A DNA stretch of 12,679 nt, from positions 1 through 12,679 of the forward strand of contig JBFLYA010000112.1 in NCBI GenBank assembly GCA_040757115.1. The letters are read 5' to 3'. A program made the translations under genes and the position numbers. Below, in pieces: positions 1 to 6,451 of the stretch. Each line of letters starts with the position of its first letter. Position 1 is the first letter of the stretch. This stretch comes from a bacterium (GTDB lineage: Bacteria > UBA9089 > CG2-30-40-21 > SBAY01). Under the pieces are notes generated by a model. That model saw only the letters and a program-made list of their open reading frames with translations. It ran no database searches and was not told the DNA's origin.

Positions 1-180
1 CAATTAATACTATCAGCCTGCTTAAAAAACATAAAAAACCTCCACTTAAAACTTCTTTTCTTTCGTAATCTCTCTCTCTCTTATACTTACAACTCTTATT
101 TTGTTTTAACATTTTAACCAACCTCCTTTTTGTAATTGTTCAGCCACAAAGATACCACGACACAAAGATTAAAGGTAACC

Positions 181-398
181 GTTCAGGTAGTGTCCATAAG
201 GAAAAAGGGGAAACACGGAAAAAATGGGAAAGGAAGAAAAGAAGTTAAAAAGATGAGATTGTGAGAAGCAAAACATCCATCTTAACCTCTCACCCTGACC
301 TGTCGCCAGGACAGACTTATCAACCTCTTAATTTCTTCCCTTCTTAGATTTACCCTTTTTCCCTGGTTTTTCCATTTTTCCTTTATTACAACCTGAAC
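181..398. repeat. imperfect inverted-repeat (MITE-like) element
   Basis: The segment begins GTTCAGGT (181-188) and ends ACCTGAAC (391-398), an exact 8-bp inverted terminal match. The left arm is purine-rich (AAGGAAAAAGGGG..., GGAAAGGAAGAAAAG) and the right arm is a pyrimidine-rich near-complement, so a folded transcript would form a long imperfect hairpin. A small perfect hairpin, CTGTC-gccag-GACAG, lies near 300-314. There is no coding capacity. A non-autonomous palindromic repeat is the best description. The family is unknown to me. Confidence 0.4.
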
Positions 399-438
399 AC
401 TTACTATATATTTAACTGGAGTTTCGTGAATTTATTCA

Positions 439-793
439 TCATGGTTTAACCATAACCTTGCAATATAAATTCCAAATTTCAAATAACAAATTCCAAATAA
501 ATTCCAAACACCAAATTCCAAAACCTATTGCTTTGTCAATTTTGTTAAAGGGAGTTGAATATTTTACTCAATAATGTCAGATTTAGGTTTTTCAATAATT
601 GAAGGACACACTCCTAACCCCTCTCAAGAGGGAAATATAACTCTTCTTTAATTCTATTGCCTCATTGAAAAGCACTTCTTCTTCTTTTGTTTGGAATTTT
701 GATTTTTGGTCATTGGAATTTATTTGTGATTTGGAATTTTGTAATTCACTCACTATTTTTTGCAACTCATGGTTTAGCCATAACCTTGCAATA
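439..793. repeat. palindromic TTGGAATTT element between 27-bp direct repeats
   Basis: A 27-bp motif reading TCATGGTTTARCCATAACC and then TTGCAATA occurs at 439-465 and 767-793 in the same orientation with one mismatch. Just inside, about 468-530 (AAATTCC/CAAATT units) is roughly the reverse complement of about 690-745 (TTGGAATTT units). The whole would fold as an arm-loop-arm structure. It has the look of a MITE or a palindromic intergenic repeat. No protein is encoded. Confidence 0.5.
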
Positions 794-988
794 ATTCCTC
801 TTCCTGGTGTTCTCAGGGGATTTCAATCTTCTAAAAATCACGAAACTATAGTTTAATATAGCATATATTTTAACAAAAGTCAAGTATTTTTTCGATTTTT
901 GTCAGAAAGAACAGTTACATATATAGCACTTATTCGACCTGTGAAATAGGTCGACCTGGGAAAACAAAATTATACTCCACTGCCTGGT

Positions 989-1033
989 GTAAGAAAAGGA
1001 GATAGGGAGATTAAGGAGATAAGGGGATATTAT
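989..1033. repeat. purine-rich GGAGATAAGG repeat, left copy
   Basis: GTGTAAGAAAAGGAGAT followed by GGAGATTAAGGAGATAAGG-type units. A second direct copy begins at about 1303 and an inverted copy ends at about 1499. This copy abuts the stop codon of the GxxExxY remnant, so the remnant sits between two direct copies about 315 bp apart. Confidence 0.55.
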
Positions 1034-1281
1034 TCTAATTCCACTCTTCTAAAATCTGCCTTTTCTTTAGCAAAGTTTACAAGAATAGCCACCTTTACAC
1101 CTGTAGCTTTTAAATATGAGCGAACCTGAGCATAATGAGCTTTGCTTAATTCCTCCACCGTTTTTAGTTCTACTATTACCTTGCTTTCTACAAGAATATC
1201 CAATCTGTGTTTCCCAACTTCTTCTCCTTCGTAGTAGATTAGTATTTCTTTCTCTGTCTCAACTCTCGGTGGTGTCTTAAT
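1030..1281 (-). pseudogene. GxxExxY family (PD-(D/E)XK-like) protein, N-terminally truncated
   Basis: The minus-strand frame from 1281 down to the TAA at 1030-1032 encodes 83 residues containing HRLDILVESKVIVELKTV, then AHYAQVRSYLKATG, VAILVNFA and a final RRVE. This is the second half of the GxxExxY family, which belongs to the PD-(D/E)XK nuclease-like superfamily; D-x14-ExK-like spacing is recognisable. The first part, including the signature GxxExxY motif and any start codon, is missing, because an in-frame TAG at 1282-1284 precedes it. It lies between direct copies of a purine-rich repeat. It is almost certainly a dead remnant left by repeat activity. The family assignment rests on pattern recognition only. 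Confidence 0.7.
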
Positions 1282-1300
1282 CTAGCATAAAGGTTGAAAG

Positions 1301-1501
1301 AGTGTAAGAAAAGGAGATATGGGGATTATGGAGATAAGGAGATATTATTAAAAAAATTGAAATTAGTAGAAACTAATAGAAATTTATGGAAATTTGTTGT
1401 TTCCCACAATCAATTTCTACCTATTTCTATAAATTTCAATCTATTTCTATTATCTTATCTCCATATCTTCCTTATCTCCTTATCCCCTTTCTTACACTTT
1501 T
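1301..1501. repeat. about 200-bp palindromic element (purine-rich inverted repeat)
   Basis: The left arm starts GTGTAAGAAAAGGAGATATG and the right arm ends in its near-complement, CCTTATCCCCTTTCTTACAC. Internal segments also pair (AATAGAAATTTATGGAAATTT against AAATTTCTAT-type sequence), with a centre near 1400-1410. The two overlapping plus-strand frames here are products of the palindrome and are not genes. It resembles a hairpin MITE. A partial copy lies at 989-1033. Confidence 0.55.
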
Positions 1502-1560
1502 GATATATAGCCTGAATGGTTACCCTTTTCTTTATATTTTACTTTTGGAACTATTGGGGG

Positions 1561-1612
1561 CAGACCGTGAATGTTGAATGTAGAAGAAACTGCTTTCTAC
1601 ATTCAAGGTCTG
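1561..1612. repeat. REP-like hairpin, copy 1
   Basis: The element runs from CAGACC (1561-1566) to GGTCTG (1607-1612). The right arm, CTTTCTACATTCAAGGTCTG, pairs with a left arm that carries a small extra TGAATG insertion; the loop is about 5 nt. It is flanked outward by GGGGG and ATCCTAATC, so the outer part resembles a GGGGTCAGACC motif. A copy of the same 52-bp length and nearly the same sequence is at 7618-7669. It abuts and interrupts the RHS scrap at 1621-1796, marking a recombination joint. The architecture resembles REP/BIME elements mobilised by REP-associated tyrosine transposases, but no such transposase is in this window. Confidence 0.7.
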
Positions 1613-1620
1613 ATCCTAAT

Positions 1621-1796
1621 CTACCCCCGCCACCACCAAAAGAATAATAGAAGATTTGTGCAACTACCTTACCATCTTTGTCCGTAATCACCCTTGTTGA
1701 ACCTAAGTGGTCATTATGGTAGTAATATGGTTTTGCTGGACTGCCAAACGGGTTTTCTTCCAAGTTAACACCTAACTCGCCATTGTCATAGACATA
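1621..1796 (-). pseudogene. RHS core scrap (cassette H)
   Basis: The minus-strand frame opens after a TAG at 1797-1799 and reads YVYDNGELGVNLEENP, then GSPAKPYYYHNDHLGSTR and FYYSFGGGGG. This closely matches cassette G at about 4990-5160 (YYYHNDHLGSAR, FYYPFGGGG). The match stops abruptly where G continues with PTGGPTFTGKE. Here the frame instead runs into the REP-like hairpin and ends at 1551 after a meaningless tail. There is no start, DPxGRF motif, toxin tip or immunity gene. It is the leftmost remnant of the RHS array, cut at the REP hairpin. Confidence 0.8.
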
Positions 1797-1817
1797 CTAA
1801 TTAAGCAAATTTTGTTT

Positions 1818-1904
1818 TCAAGGTCTGGCCCCAACCTGGCTTTCCAGAGAAAAGGCTAAAGTTTTCTGAAAATTTTGCCGATTAATTAAATGTGATTCTT
1901 TCAT
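1818..1904 (-). CDS. short ORF (28 aa), probably a truncated gene start
   Basis: An ATG at 1902-1904 (minus strand) is preceded by a good Shine-Dalgarno, GGGAGG, about 8 nt upstream. The frame reads MKESHLINRQNFQKTLAFSL and a few more residues. It ends in the TGA of a joint motif, GGGGCCAGACCTTGA, so the last residues (GARP) come from the repeat. The upstream region forms a long inverted repeat (1905-1955) that overlaps the ribosome binding site. I do not recognise the protein. It may be the beginning of a longer gene whose 3' part was replaced by a REP-like joint, or chance. Confidence 0.25.
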   Translation of the reverse strand: MKESHLINRQNFQKTLAFSLESQVGARP

Positions 1905-1955
1905 CGAGGATACCTCCCAGTTTAAAAAAATTTATCTTTCTATTAGGTATCCTCG
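1905..1955. promoter_or_regulatory. 11-bp perfect inverted repeat with 29-nt spacer
   Basis: CGAGGATACCT (1905-1915) and AGGTATCCTCG (1945-1955) are exact reverse complements separated by AT-rich sequence. On the plus strand the right arm is followed by a T-rich stretch, so a weak terminator is possible. On the minus strand the left arm sits directly before the ATG of the 28-aa frame and includes its ribosome binding site, so an operator or translational attenuator is also possible. Confidence 0.4.
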
Positions 1956-2083
1956 GCATTTTTCTTAAAATTCTTTAATTTTTTCTAATTGACCCCAAAC
2001 CTATTTTTCTATCTGCTATCTCTAACTACTTGTTATCCAAAGAGATAGCTCATACCTAAAATTATACCTATTGTCAACACTCA

Positions 2084-2139
2084 CTCAAGATCTGACCCTA
2101 ACTCCCTTTGCCTAACTCCCTTTGGGCCTGACCCCAATC
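2084..2139. repeat. REP-like joint with 14-bp tandem duplication
   Basis: Two joint motifs, TCAAGATCTGACCCT (2084-2098) and GGCCTGACCCCAATC (2125-2139), flank an exact tandem pair of CCTAACTCCCTTTG (2097-2110 and 2111-2124). The stop codon and last residues of the lamin-tail protein lie inside this joint. A further TTGACCCCAAACC occurs near 1988-2001. These motifs match the outer part of the REP-like hairpins elsewhere in the window. Confidence 0.5.
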
Positions 2140-3671
2140 TTCCCCCCTGATAACTTTTTCGCTACAATAATAACTATCTTTCCTGCATCAGCACTTTTAG
2201 ATATAGAATTTATAGCTTCGATATAACAAATATAGACACCTATAGGAACAACTCTATTTTCTCTATCTTTACCATCCCATGTAACTTTATTCTTTCCATA
2301 TAATAAGTTTTCACGATCAATCAATGTTTTAATCTCTCGACCTCTTATGTCATAAATTATAACGTTTACTGAAGACTCAACGGCTAAAACAAATGAGATT
2401 TCTGTTATTTCTCTAATAGGTTCAAATGGGCTTTTAGAGACTTCAATTTTTGAAATATTTGCTCTCACAGGAATTTCTCTATTATCTTTACCCATAGTAG
2501 GTGTAGGGTCTACTTGCCAATCATTTTTACTATTCGTATCTACAGTATTTATCCGAGCTATTGATTCTTTATCATTAACAGAACTAGTATTTACACAATC
2601 TGATTCCTCTGCTTTTTCTCCTGCAATAATCCATTGATTTGCTTTAACAAGTACATCTACTTTCTCGCCCTTACTCCAGTTATCATCATAATTAGCCCAA
2701 CATATTGCATCTTCAATATTACCCACAGCATCATAAAATACTACTTGTGAATCTGTAGATACCAGTGCAGTACTATGAGCAAATAAATCAATGATACCAT
2801 CTAAGTCAGAATTTTTCTCGTCCCTGGAAGGGTCGCCTTTATGGAGCACAAGATACTCACCTGTTTTTATAATCGTCATAGGAGAAATAGTTTTTATTAT
2901 TGTACAACCATCTCTTTCTAAATAGCAATCACCAATATCAATTCCTTTTCCTCCATTCCCGTCATCTTTGCAATAAAGTTCTATCCAATCTTCACTATCG
3001 TCTTCTTTAAAACCTACTTCATTTATTATTATACAAGTAGATGGGGGGAGTGTAGATAAATTGGGTGCTCCTGGGGTAGAATTTTTGAAGATAGACCAAT
3101 TAGTCACCTCGTTTGTATCAATTCCATTAGGACTTAATCCAAAGGAATCATCTTCTTTGAGGCTAAAGGTATCAATATAGGTATCATTTGTCCATATCTC
3201 TGCCTGGACCGCAATATCATCATCTGAATTAGGTATAGTATACATATTATCACTACAATAGGTTACAAAGTCTATGATAGTTGATGCGTCATGAATAGAA
3301 CTTCTATACAAGGATACTTGGTCTTCGGTATTAGTCCATTTATCAGCTACGCCAGTATATAAATCTGTTGTAGTGTTGTCCGCGGGAGTATTTTTAGAAT
3401 TATAATGTACTACTACATATCTTCCTGGTTTTAATACAAAATTTGGAAATGTATACCAATTACCATCTTCATCCCCAAGTTCCCACCAGGTCATATCTAT
3501 TTCATCTGCTCCAGTATTATAAAATTCTATCCACTCATCCCCTTTACTATCTGCTCCTTTAGGATCATACATGACCTCATTTATTACTATACGAGCACTT
3601 ACTATTTTTACTCCTGATAGAGAAAGTAAGCATACCAGTGATATAAGAATATTATTTAGATATTTTTTCAT
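2112..3671 (-). CDS. secreted lamin-tail-domain protein with FlgD/T9SS-like C-terminal domain
   Basis: A 519-residue protein. It begins with a classical signal peptide (MKKYLNNILISLVCLLSLSG, likely cleavage after VSA near residue 26). It continues directly into a lamin tail domain (RIVINEVMYDP, DEWIEFYNTG, W.LGDEDGNWYTFP, PGRYVVVHYN), with a second one from about residue 212 (IIINEVGFKEDDSEDWIELY, GEYLVLHKGDPS). The last ~115 residues form an Ig-like FlgD/sorting-type module (PFEP...TEISFVLAVESSVNV, IYDIRGREIKTL, KVTWDGKD, VPIGVYICYIEA). Lamin tail domains are beta-sandwich modules found in secreted bacterial proteins, often beside nucleases. None is visible here, so a surface or structural role is inferred. 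The final GVRPKGS is encoded by the joint motif GGGGTCAGGCCC, so the natural C-terminus was probably overwritten. No convincing Shine-Dalgarno precedes the ATG. Confidence 0.85.
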   Translation of the reverse strand: MKKYLNNILISLVCLLSLSGVKIVSARIVINEVMYDPKGADSKGDEWIEFYNTGADEIDMTWWELGDEDGNWYTFPNFVLKPGRYVVVHYNSKNTPADNTTTDLYTGVADKWTNTEDQVSLYRSSIHDASTIIDFVTYCSDNMYTIPNSDDDIAVQAEIWTNDTYIDTFSLKEDDSFGLSPNGIDTNEVTNWSIFKNSTPGAPNLSTLPPSTCIIINEVGFKEDDSEDWIELYCKDDGNGGKGIDIGDCYLERDGCTIIKTISPMTIIKTGEYLVLHKGDPSRDEKNSDLDGIIDLFAHSTALVSTDSQVVFYDAVGNIEDAICWANYDDNWSKGEKVDVLVKANQWIIAGEKAEESDCVNTSSVNDKESIARINTVDTNSKNDWQVDPTPTMGKDNREIPVRANISKIEVSKSPFEPIREITEISFVLAVESSVNVIIYDIRGREIKTLIDRENLLYGKNKVTWDGKDRENRVVPIGVYICYIEAINSISKSADAGKIVIIVAKKLSGGKIGVRPKGS

Positions 3672-3728
3672 GTTTATGTGAATGGATATATTTTATTTTT
3701 TTTACTCTGTATTTTTTGTCTATCAATC

Positions 3729-4175
3729 TTAACATCTCTCAATCCTGAAGATAATATCATCAAAGTTATCATCTGGATGAGCATCGTTACATTTGTATCT
3801 ACGGCCATTTGGGAGCTCTTCTACTATCATTGCAGCCCCATTTAACCAGGAATGAATTACCCCATCTCCTGTACTCCAAACATTTACAACTTCTAATTCC
3901 CCGTTTTTACTTTTGCATATAATCTCAACCTCTTTTGGTGCCGTATTTTCCCATAAACCAATACTTTCTTTAAATAATTTTCCGTTAACTTCAATTCCCT
4001 TATCTGTTTTTAAACTTATTCCCTGACACCATTCAGAATTAGTTGATTCAAAAACCACCTTTAATTTTTGACTTTTATTTTCAAGCGGAAATTTATCCCA
4101 CCTTCTAAGAATTTTTCCCTTATATTCTATAGGATGCCCTTTTGATTTCCTAAATTCATCTTCAAATACTACCAT
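3729..4175 (-). CDS. putative immunity protein for the LHH nuclease toxin
   Basis: A 148-residue soluble protein without signal peptide or membrane segment. It starts MVVFEDEFRKSKGHPIEYKG and has an aromatic stretch VNVWSTGDGVIHSWLNGAAM and an acidic segment DAHPDDNFDD near the end. I do not recognise the family. The role comes from position: its ATG is 13 nt beyond the toxin stop, and a strong AGGAGGTGAGA Shine-Dalgarno overlaps that stop, so the pair is translationally coupled. In RHS/polymorphic toxin systems the gene directly after the toxin encodes the cognate inhibitor. Its acidity fits neutralising a basic nuclease. The next gene downstream (lamin-tail protein) is separated by 57 bp. 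Confidence 0.65.
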   Translation of the reverse strand: MVVFEDEFRKSKGHPIEYKGKILRRWDKFPLENKSQKLKVVFESTNSEWCQGISLKTDKGIEVNGKLFKESIGLWENTAPKEVEIICKSKNGELEVVNVWSTGDGVIHSWLNGAAMIVEELPNGRRYKCNDAHPDDNFDDIIFRIERC

Positions 4176-4188
4176 TTAGTCTCACCTC

Positions 4189-5439
4189 CTAATATCCTGT
4201 ATATCTGAATGGATCAACTTTGGCATGTTCAATAGGCCATACGAGTTCTAAATTCCATAGATTATGAGGATCAACAATATCTCTCCCTTTAATATGATGT
4301 AACTCCAGAGATTCCAATTTCCCTATATTATTAATTCGGTGTGGAGGAAGACCTTTTTTCATTCTTTCAACATTCTCAACACCCCATTTCTTTAGACTAT
4401 CAGGTTTTAATGCCTCATTCTTCCAGACTCTTGCCCTTACCGCACTCCAGCTTGGGTATTTACCAGCCCTGGTTAGTTTATTAACAGGGTCACCAAGTTT
4501 CCAACCTTTCACTCCTAATCGAATAGCCTCATCGCCAGGTAATATTGAGAATGCTGCCATACTAACAGCCAGCGTTGTTTCTCCTAATCCTACTTCTGGA
4601 CTTCCTAATGCTTTTGAGGCCGTGGGGATACCAGTAGAAATATCCAGCATCTTCTCAAACATTGGTTCGGTAAATCCTTCAAACATCAATCTGGTTTCAG
4701 AAGTAAATATCCTATCAGCCAAATCATCACCAATCCAGAATCTTATAAAACCTTCAAACCATCCACTCCACCAATCTGAGACTATATTATTTCTCATCCC
4801 TGTAGGATCAATGTACTTGAAAGGGTTATTGTAACAGTAGACATATTTATTGAGATCTTCTGGTTTAAAACTATTCTCAACTGGATCAGGCTGGATAAAT
4901 CTGCCCAGTGCTGGGTTGTAGTAGCGGGCGCCAAAGTAAAATAAGCCTGTTTCATCCAACTCCTTACCTGTAAATGTTGGTCCCCCTGTAGGTCCGCCAC
5001 CACCAAAGGGATAATAGAAATACTGCTCGACTACCTTGTCATCTTTATCAGTAATAGCCCTTGCTGAACCTAAGTGGTCATTATGGTAGTAATAGGGTTT
5101 TGCTGGACTGCCAAGCGGGTTTTCCTCTAGCTTAACCCATAACTGCCCATTACCATAGACATACGAGGTCTTACTGGTAATAGTTACCTTCTCTGCCGGT
5201 GGTGATTCTAACTTCTGGACTACCCGCACTATCTCGTATGCCTTGCCATTGGCAAGTGATGTCTGACTAATTCCTATTCCCTCTTTTCCTCGCTCATCTT
5301 CTATCCCTGCCTTTACATAAGAATCTACATGTTGTAGCTCTTTATACTGAAATATAATCAAACCGTCCACATTCAGTATTACCTGAAATGTCTCTTTTTT
5401 ATCACCTGGCGAGTACAATGGTACATCTTCCCAACTCAT
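4189..5439 (-). CDS. RHS protein with C-terminal LHH-type HNH/ENDO VII nuclease toxin (cassette G)
   Basis: 416 residues from the first ATG, MSWEDVPLYSPGDKK. The same frame is open up to 5535, immediately behind the TAA of the preceding RHS fragment, and those extra residues (APFFRDLNPGDGG...) clearly belong to the same domain, so the true N-terminus is missing. A beta-rich region (about 1-90) is followed by the RHS-associated core: PYYYHNDHLGSARAITD, FTGKELDETGLFYFGARYYN, LGRFIQPDPV, YVYCYNNPFKYIDPTG. The tip (about 320-416) has WSAVRARVWKNEA, then LELHHIKGRDIVDPHNLWNL (His381/His382, His392, Asn393) and VWPIEHAKVDPF. This matches the LHH branch of the HNH/ENDO VII nucleases, metal-dependent DNases delivered as RHS tips. 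The toxin looks catalytically intact. Without a complete 5' end it may be a stored rather than expressed tip. Confidence 0.85.
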   Translation of the reverse strand: MSWEDVPLYSPGDKKETFQVILNVDGLIIFQYKELQHVDSYVKAGIEDERGKEGIGISQTSLANGKAYEIVRVVQKLESPPAEKVTITSKTSYVYGNGQLWVKLEENPLGSPAKPYYYHNDHLGSARAITDKDDKVVEQYFYYPFGGGGPTGGPTFTGKELDETGLFYFGARYYNPALGRFIQPDPVENSFKPEDLNKYVYCYNNPFKYIDPTGMRNNIVSDWWSGWFEGFIRFWIGDDLADRIFTSETRLMFEGFTEPMFEKMLDISTGIPTASKALGSPEVGLGETTLAVSMAAFSILPGDEAIRLGVKGWKLGDPVNKLTRAGKYPSWSAVRARVWKNEALKPDSLKKWGVENVERMKKGLPPHRINNIGKLESLELHHIKGRDIVDPHNLWNLELVWPIEHAKVDPFRYTGY

Positions 5440-5535
5440 TACCCATTTATCACCTAAATCCTTATATGTAATCTTACCACCATCTCCTGGATTCAGGTCT
5501 CTAAAAAATGGTGCTATCTCTATTATCAGGGATGC

Positions 5536-6111
5536 TTAATTTTCAAAGAACAATTCGACCCTATCCTCCCTACTATCCTCCCTAGGAGATGAAGAATCTA
5601 TAGTATCCTCAAGAATATCCTCAAATGGCACAGGCAATGTCTGTAACACTACTGGTTCTAATATTGGGTCTTTGGTAATAAACCTACCAACATCTGCATC
5701 CATATACCTCGCCCGATAGAAATATAAGCCTGATTCAGTATCAAATTCTCTCGAAGTAAAGAGGTATGGATTAGGTATATCACCTATCTTATCTCTAAGA
5801 GCACCAAAAGCATCGTAACTATAACTCGCTATAGACTCACCATCTGGATTTGTTAAGTGAACTATACTTCCCAAACTATCTGCATGATAATAGTAACTTT
5901 CGCCATCCCTTGTCATACTAATCAAATCATCAATCCCGGGACCATGGACATAGCTGACTACTACATTCCCCTCTTCTACCTCCGCCAGCACATCCTCTCC
6001 ATCATAAATATATCCTGTCAAAGAACCAAAGACCGCCTTCCCAATTCGTCTGCCAAATGGGTCATAGGTGCCCCCCGATTCCCCCTCTATATACACTCCC
6101 CGGATAAACAC
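5536..6111 (-). pseudogene. RHS core fragment without toxin tip (cassette F)
   Basis: RHS homology begins near 6074 with TYDPFGRRIGK and continues with GYIYDGEDVLAEVE, VSYVHGPGIDDLIS, SYYYHADSLGSIVHLTN, YDAFGALRDKIG, FTSREFDTESGLYFYRARYM and [15 protein letters not shown]. It contains more upstream core than most other cassettes and is the most diverged copy in the window. After the linker [12 protein letters not shown], shared with cassettes C-E, it ends in a short acidic/arginine tail (REDSREDRVELFFEN) and a TAA at 5536-5538. There is no toxin tip and no immunity gene of its own. The upstream limit is arbitrary (a GTG), and the frame overlaps the end of the preceding immunity gene by 25 bp. 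Cassette G resumes in the same frame directly after the stop. It is best read as a chimeric recombination remnant. Confidence 0.7.
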
Positions 6112-6449
6112 TCTTCTATCCTTCTGTCTATTTCAACGTCAGAAATGTCATTATAATCTAAGACTTTATCATAGCATCTTTTCAAAATTTCAGCATCCTT
6201 TTTATGCTCTAATATTTTACTTGCCACATACAGAGAAAGATATTCCCAAGAATCTTTTTGTGGAAAATTATTTGTGTAATCTAAATGTACAAAGTATTCT
6301 GTAATATCACCAAATATTTCTTCAAAAAACTCTTCGGTAATATTTTTAGGCCATACCTTTTCAAGCTCTTGAATATTTTTAATTTTCCCTAGTAAAACAT
6401 CTTGGCAAATATCTTTTATTTTACATCTTATGCTATCTTGTTTATCCAT
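6087..6449 (-). CDS. putative immunity protein for cassette E toxin
   Basis: I prefer the second ATG (6449, MDKQDSIRCKIKDICQDVLL; 120 aa). A GGGAGAGG Shine-Dalgarno lies 5 nt before it, whereas the first ATG (6464) lies within the toxin gene and lacks a binding site. With this choice the start is 2 nt after the toxin stop. The protein is soluble, helical in appearance and acidic (EEFFEEIFGDITEYF, DVEIDRRIEECLSGE), with a FVHLDYTNNF stretch and a YLSLYVASKILEHKKD helix typical of small immunity proteins. I cannot assign a named Imm family. Function is inferred from its placement right behind the E toxin. Its last 25 bp overlap the unrelated RHS F frame, suggesting the recombination joint lies at or just beyond its stop. 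Confidence 0.65.
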   Translation of the reverse strand: MDKQDSIRCKIKDICQDVLLGKIKNIQELEKVWPKNITEEFFEEIFGDITEYFVHLDYTNNFPQKDSWEYLSLYVASKILEHKKDAEILKRCYDKVLDYNDISDVEIDRRIEECLSGECI

Positions 6450-6451
6450 AA

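Larger units (their letters stand above)
1..1029. other. gene-free, repeat-rich left region
   Basis: I see no supportable gene here. Bases 121-180 hold a low-complexity CCACAAAGATACCACGACACAAAG-like tract, a kind of intergenic repeat seen in several uncultured lineages. Two imperfect palindromic elements follow (181-398 and 439-793, listed separately). Bases 800-990 are plain AT-rich sequence. The short plus-strand frame near 665-856 is a translation of the TTGGAATTT repeat and not a gene. Confidence 0.7.

Noticed and set aside
439-793. TTGGAATTT repeats considered as a CRISPR array
   Set aside because: The units are irregularly spaced, AT-rich and arranged as an inverted repeat, with no constant repeat length and no unique spacers.
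1294-1577. Two overlapping plus-strand frames of 63-69 codons
   Set aside because: Both are translations of the purine-rich palindrome; composition follows the repeat and there is no homology or start context.
1561-1612. REP-like hairpin considered as a rho-independent terminator
   Set aside because: It has no U-tract on either side, and the same sequence recurs at other cassette joints, which fits a repeat element better.
3672-3728. Possible promoter for the lamin-tail gene (TTGATA ... TAAAAT)
   Set aside because: The best pairing has a spacer of about 25 nt, too long for a sigma-70 type promoter in this AT-rich context.
4794-5006. Minus-strand 70-codon frame inside cassette G
   Set aside because: It is an alternative frame of the RHS core, which is unambiguous in the main frame.
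5857-6304. Overlapping plus-strand open frames of 78-99 codons
   Set aside because: They are antisense to RHS cassette F and its neighbouring immunity gene, which have clear protein motifs. The plus-strand products have no recognisable features.
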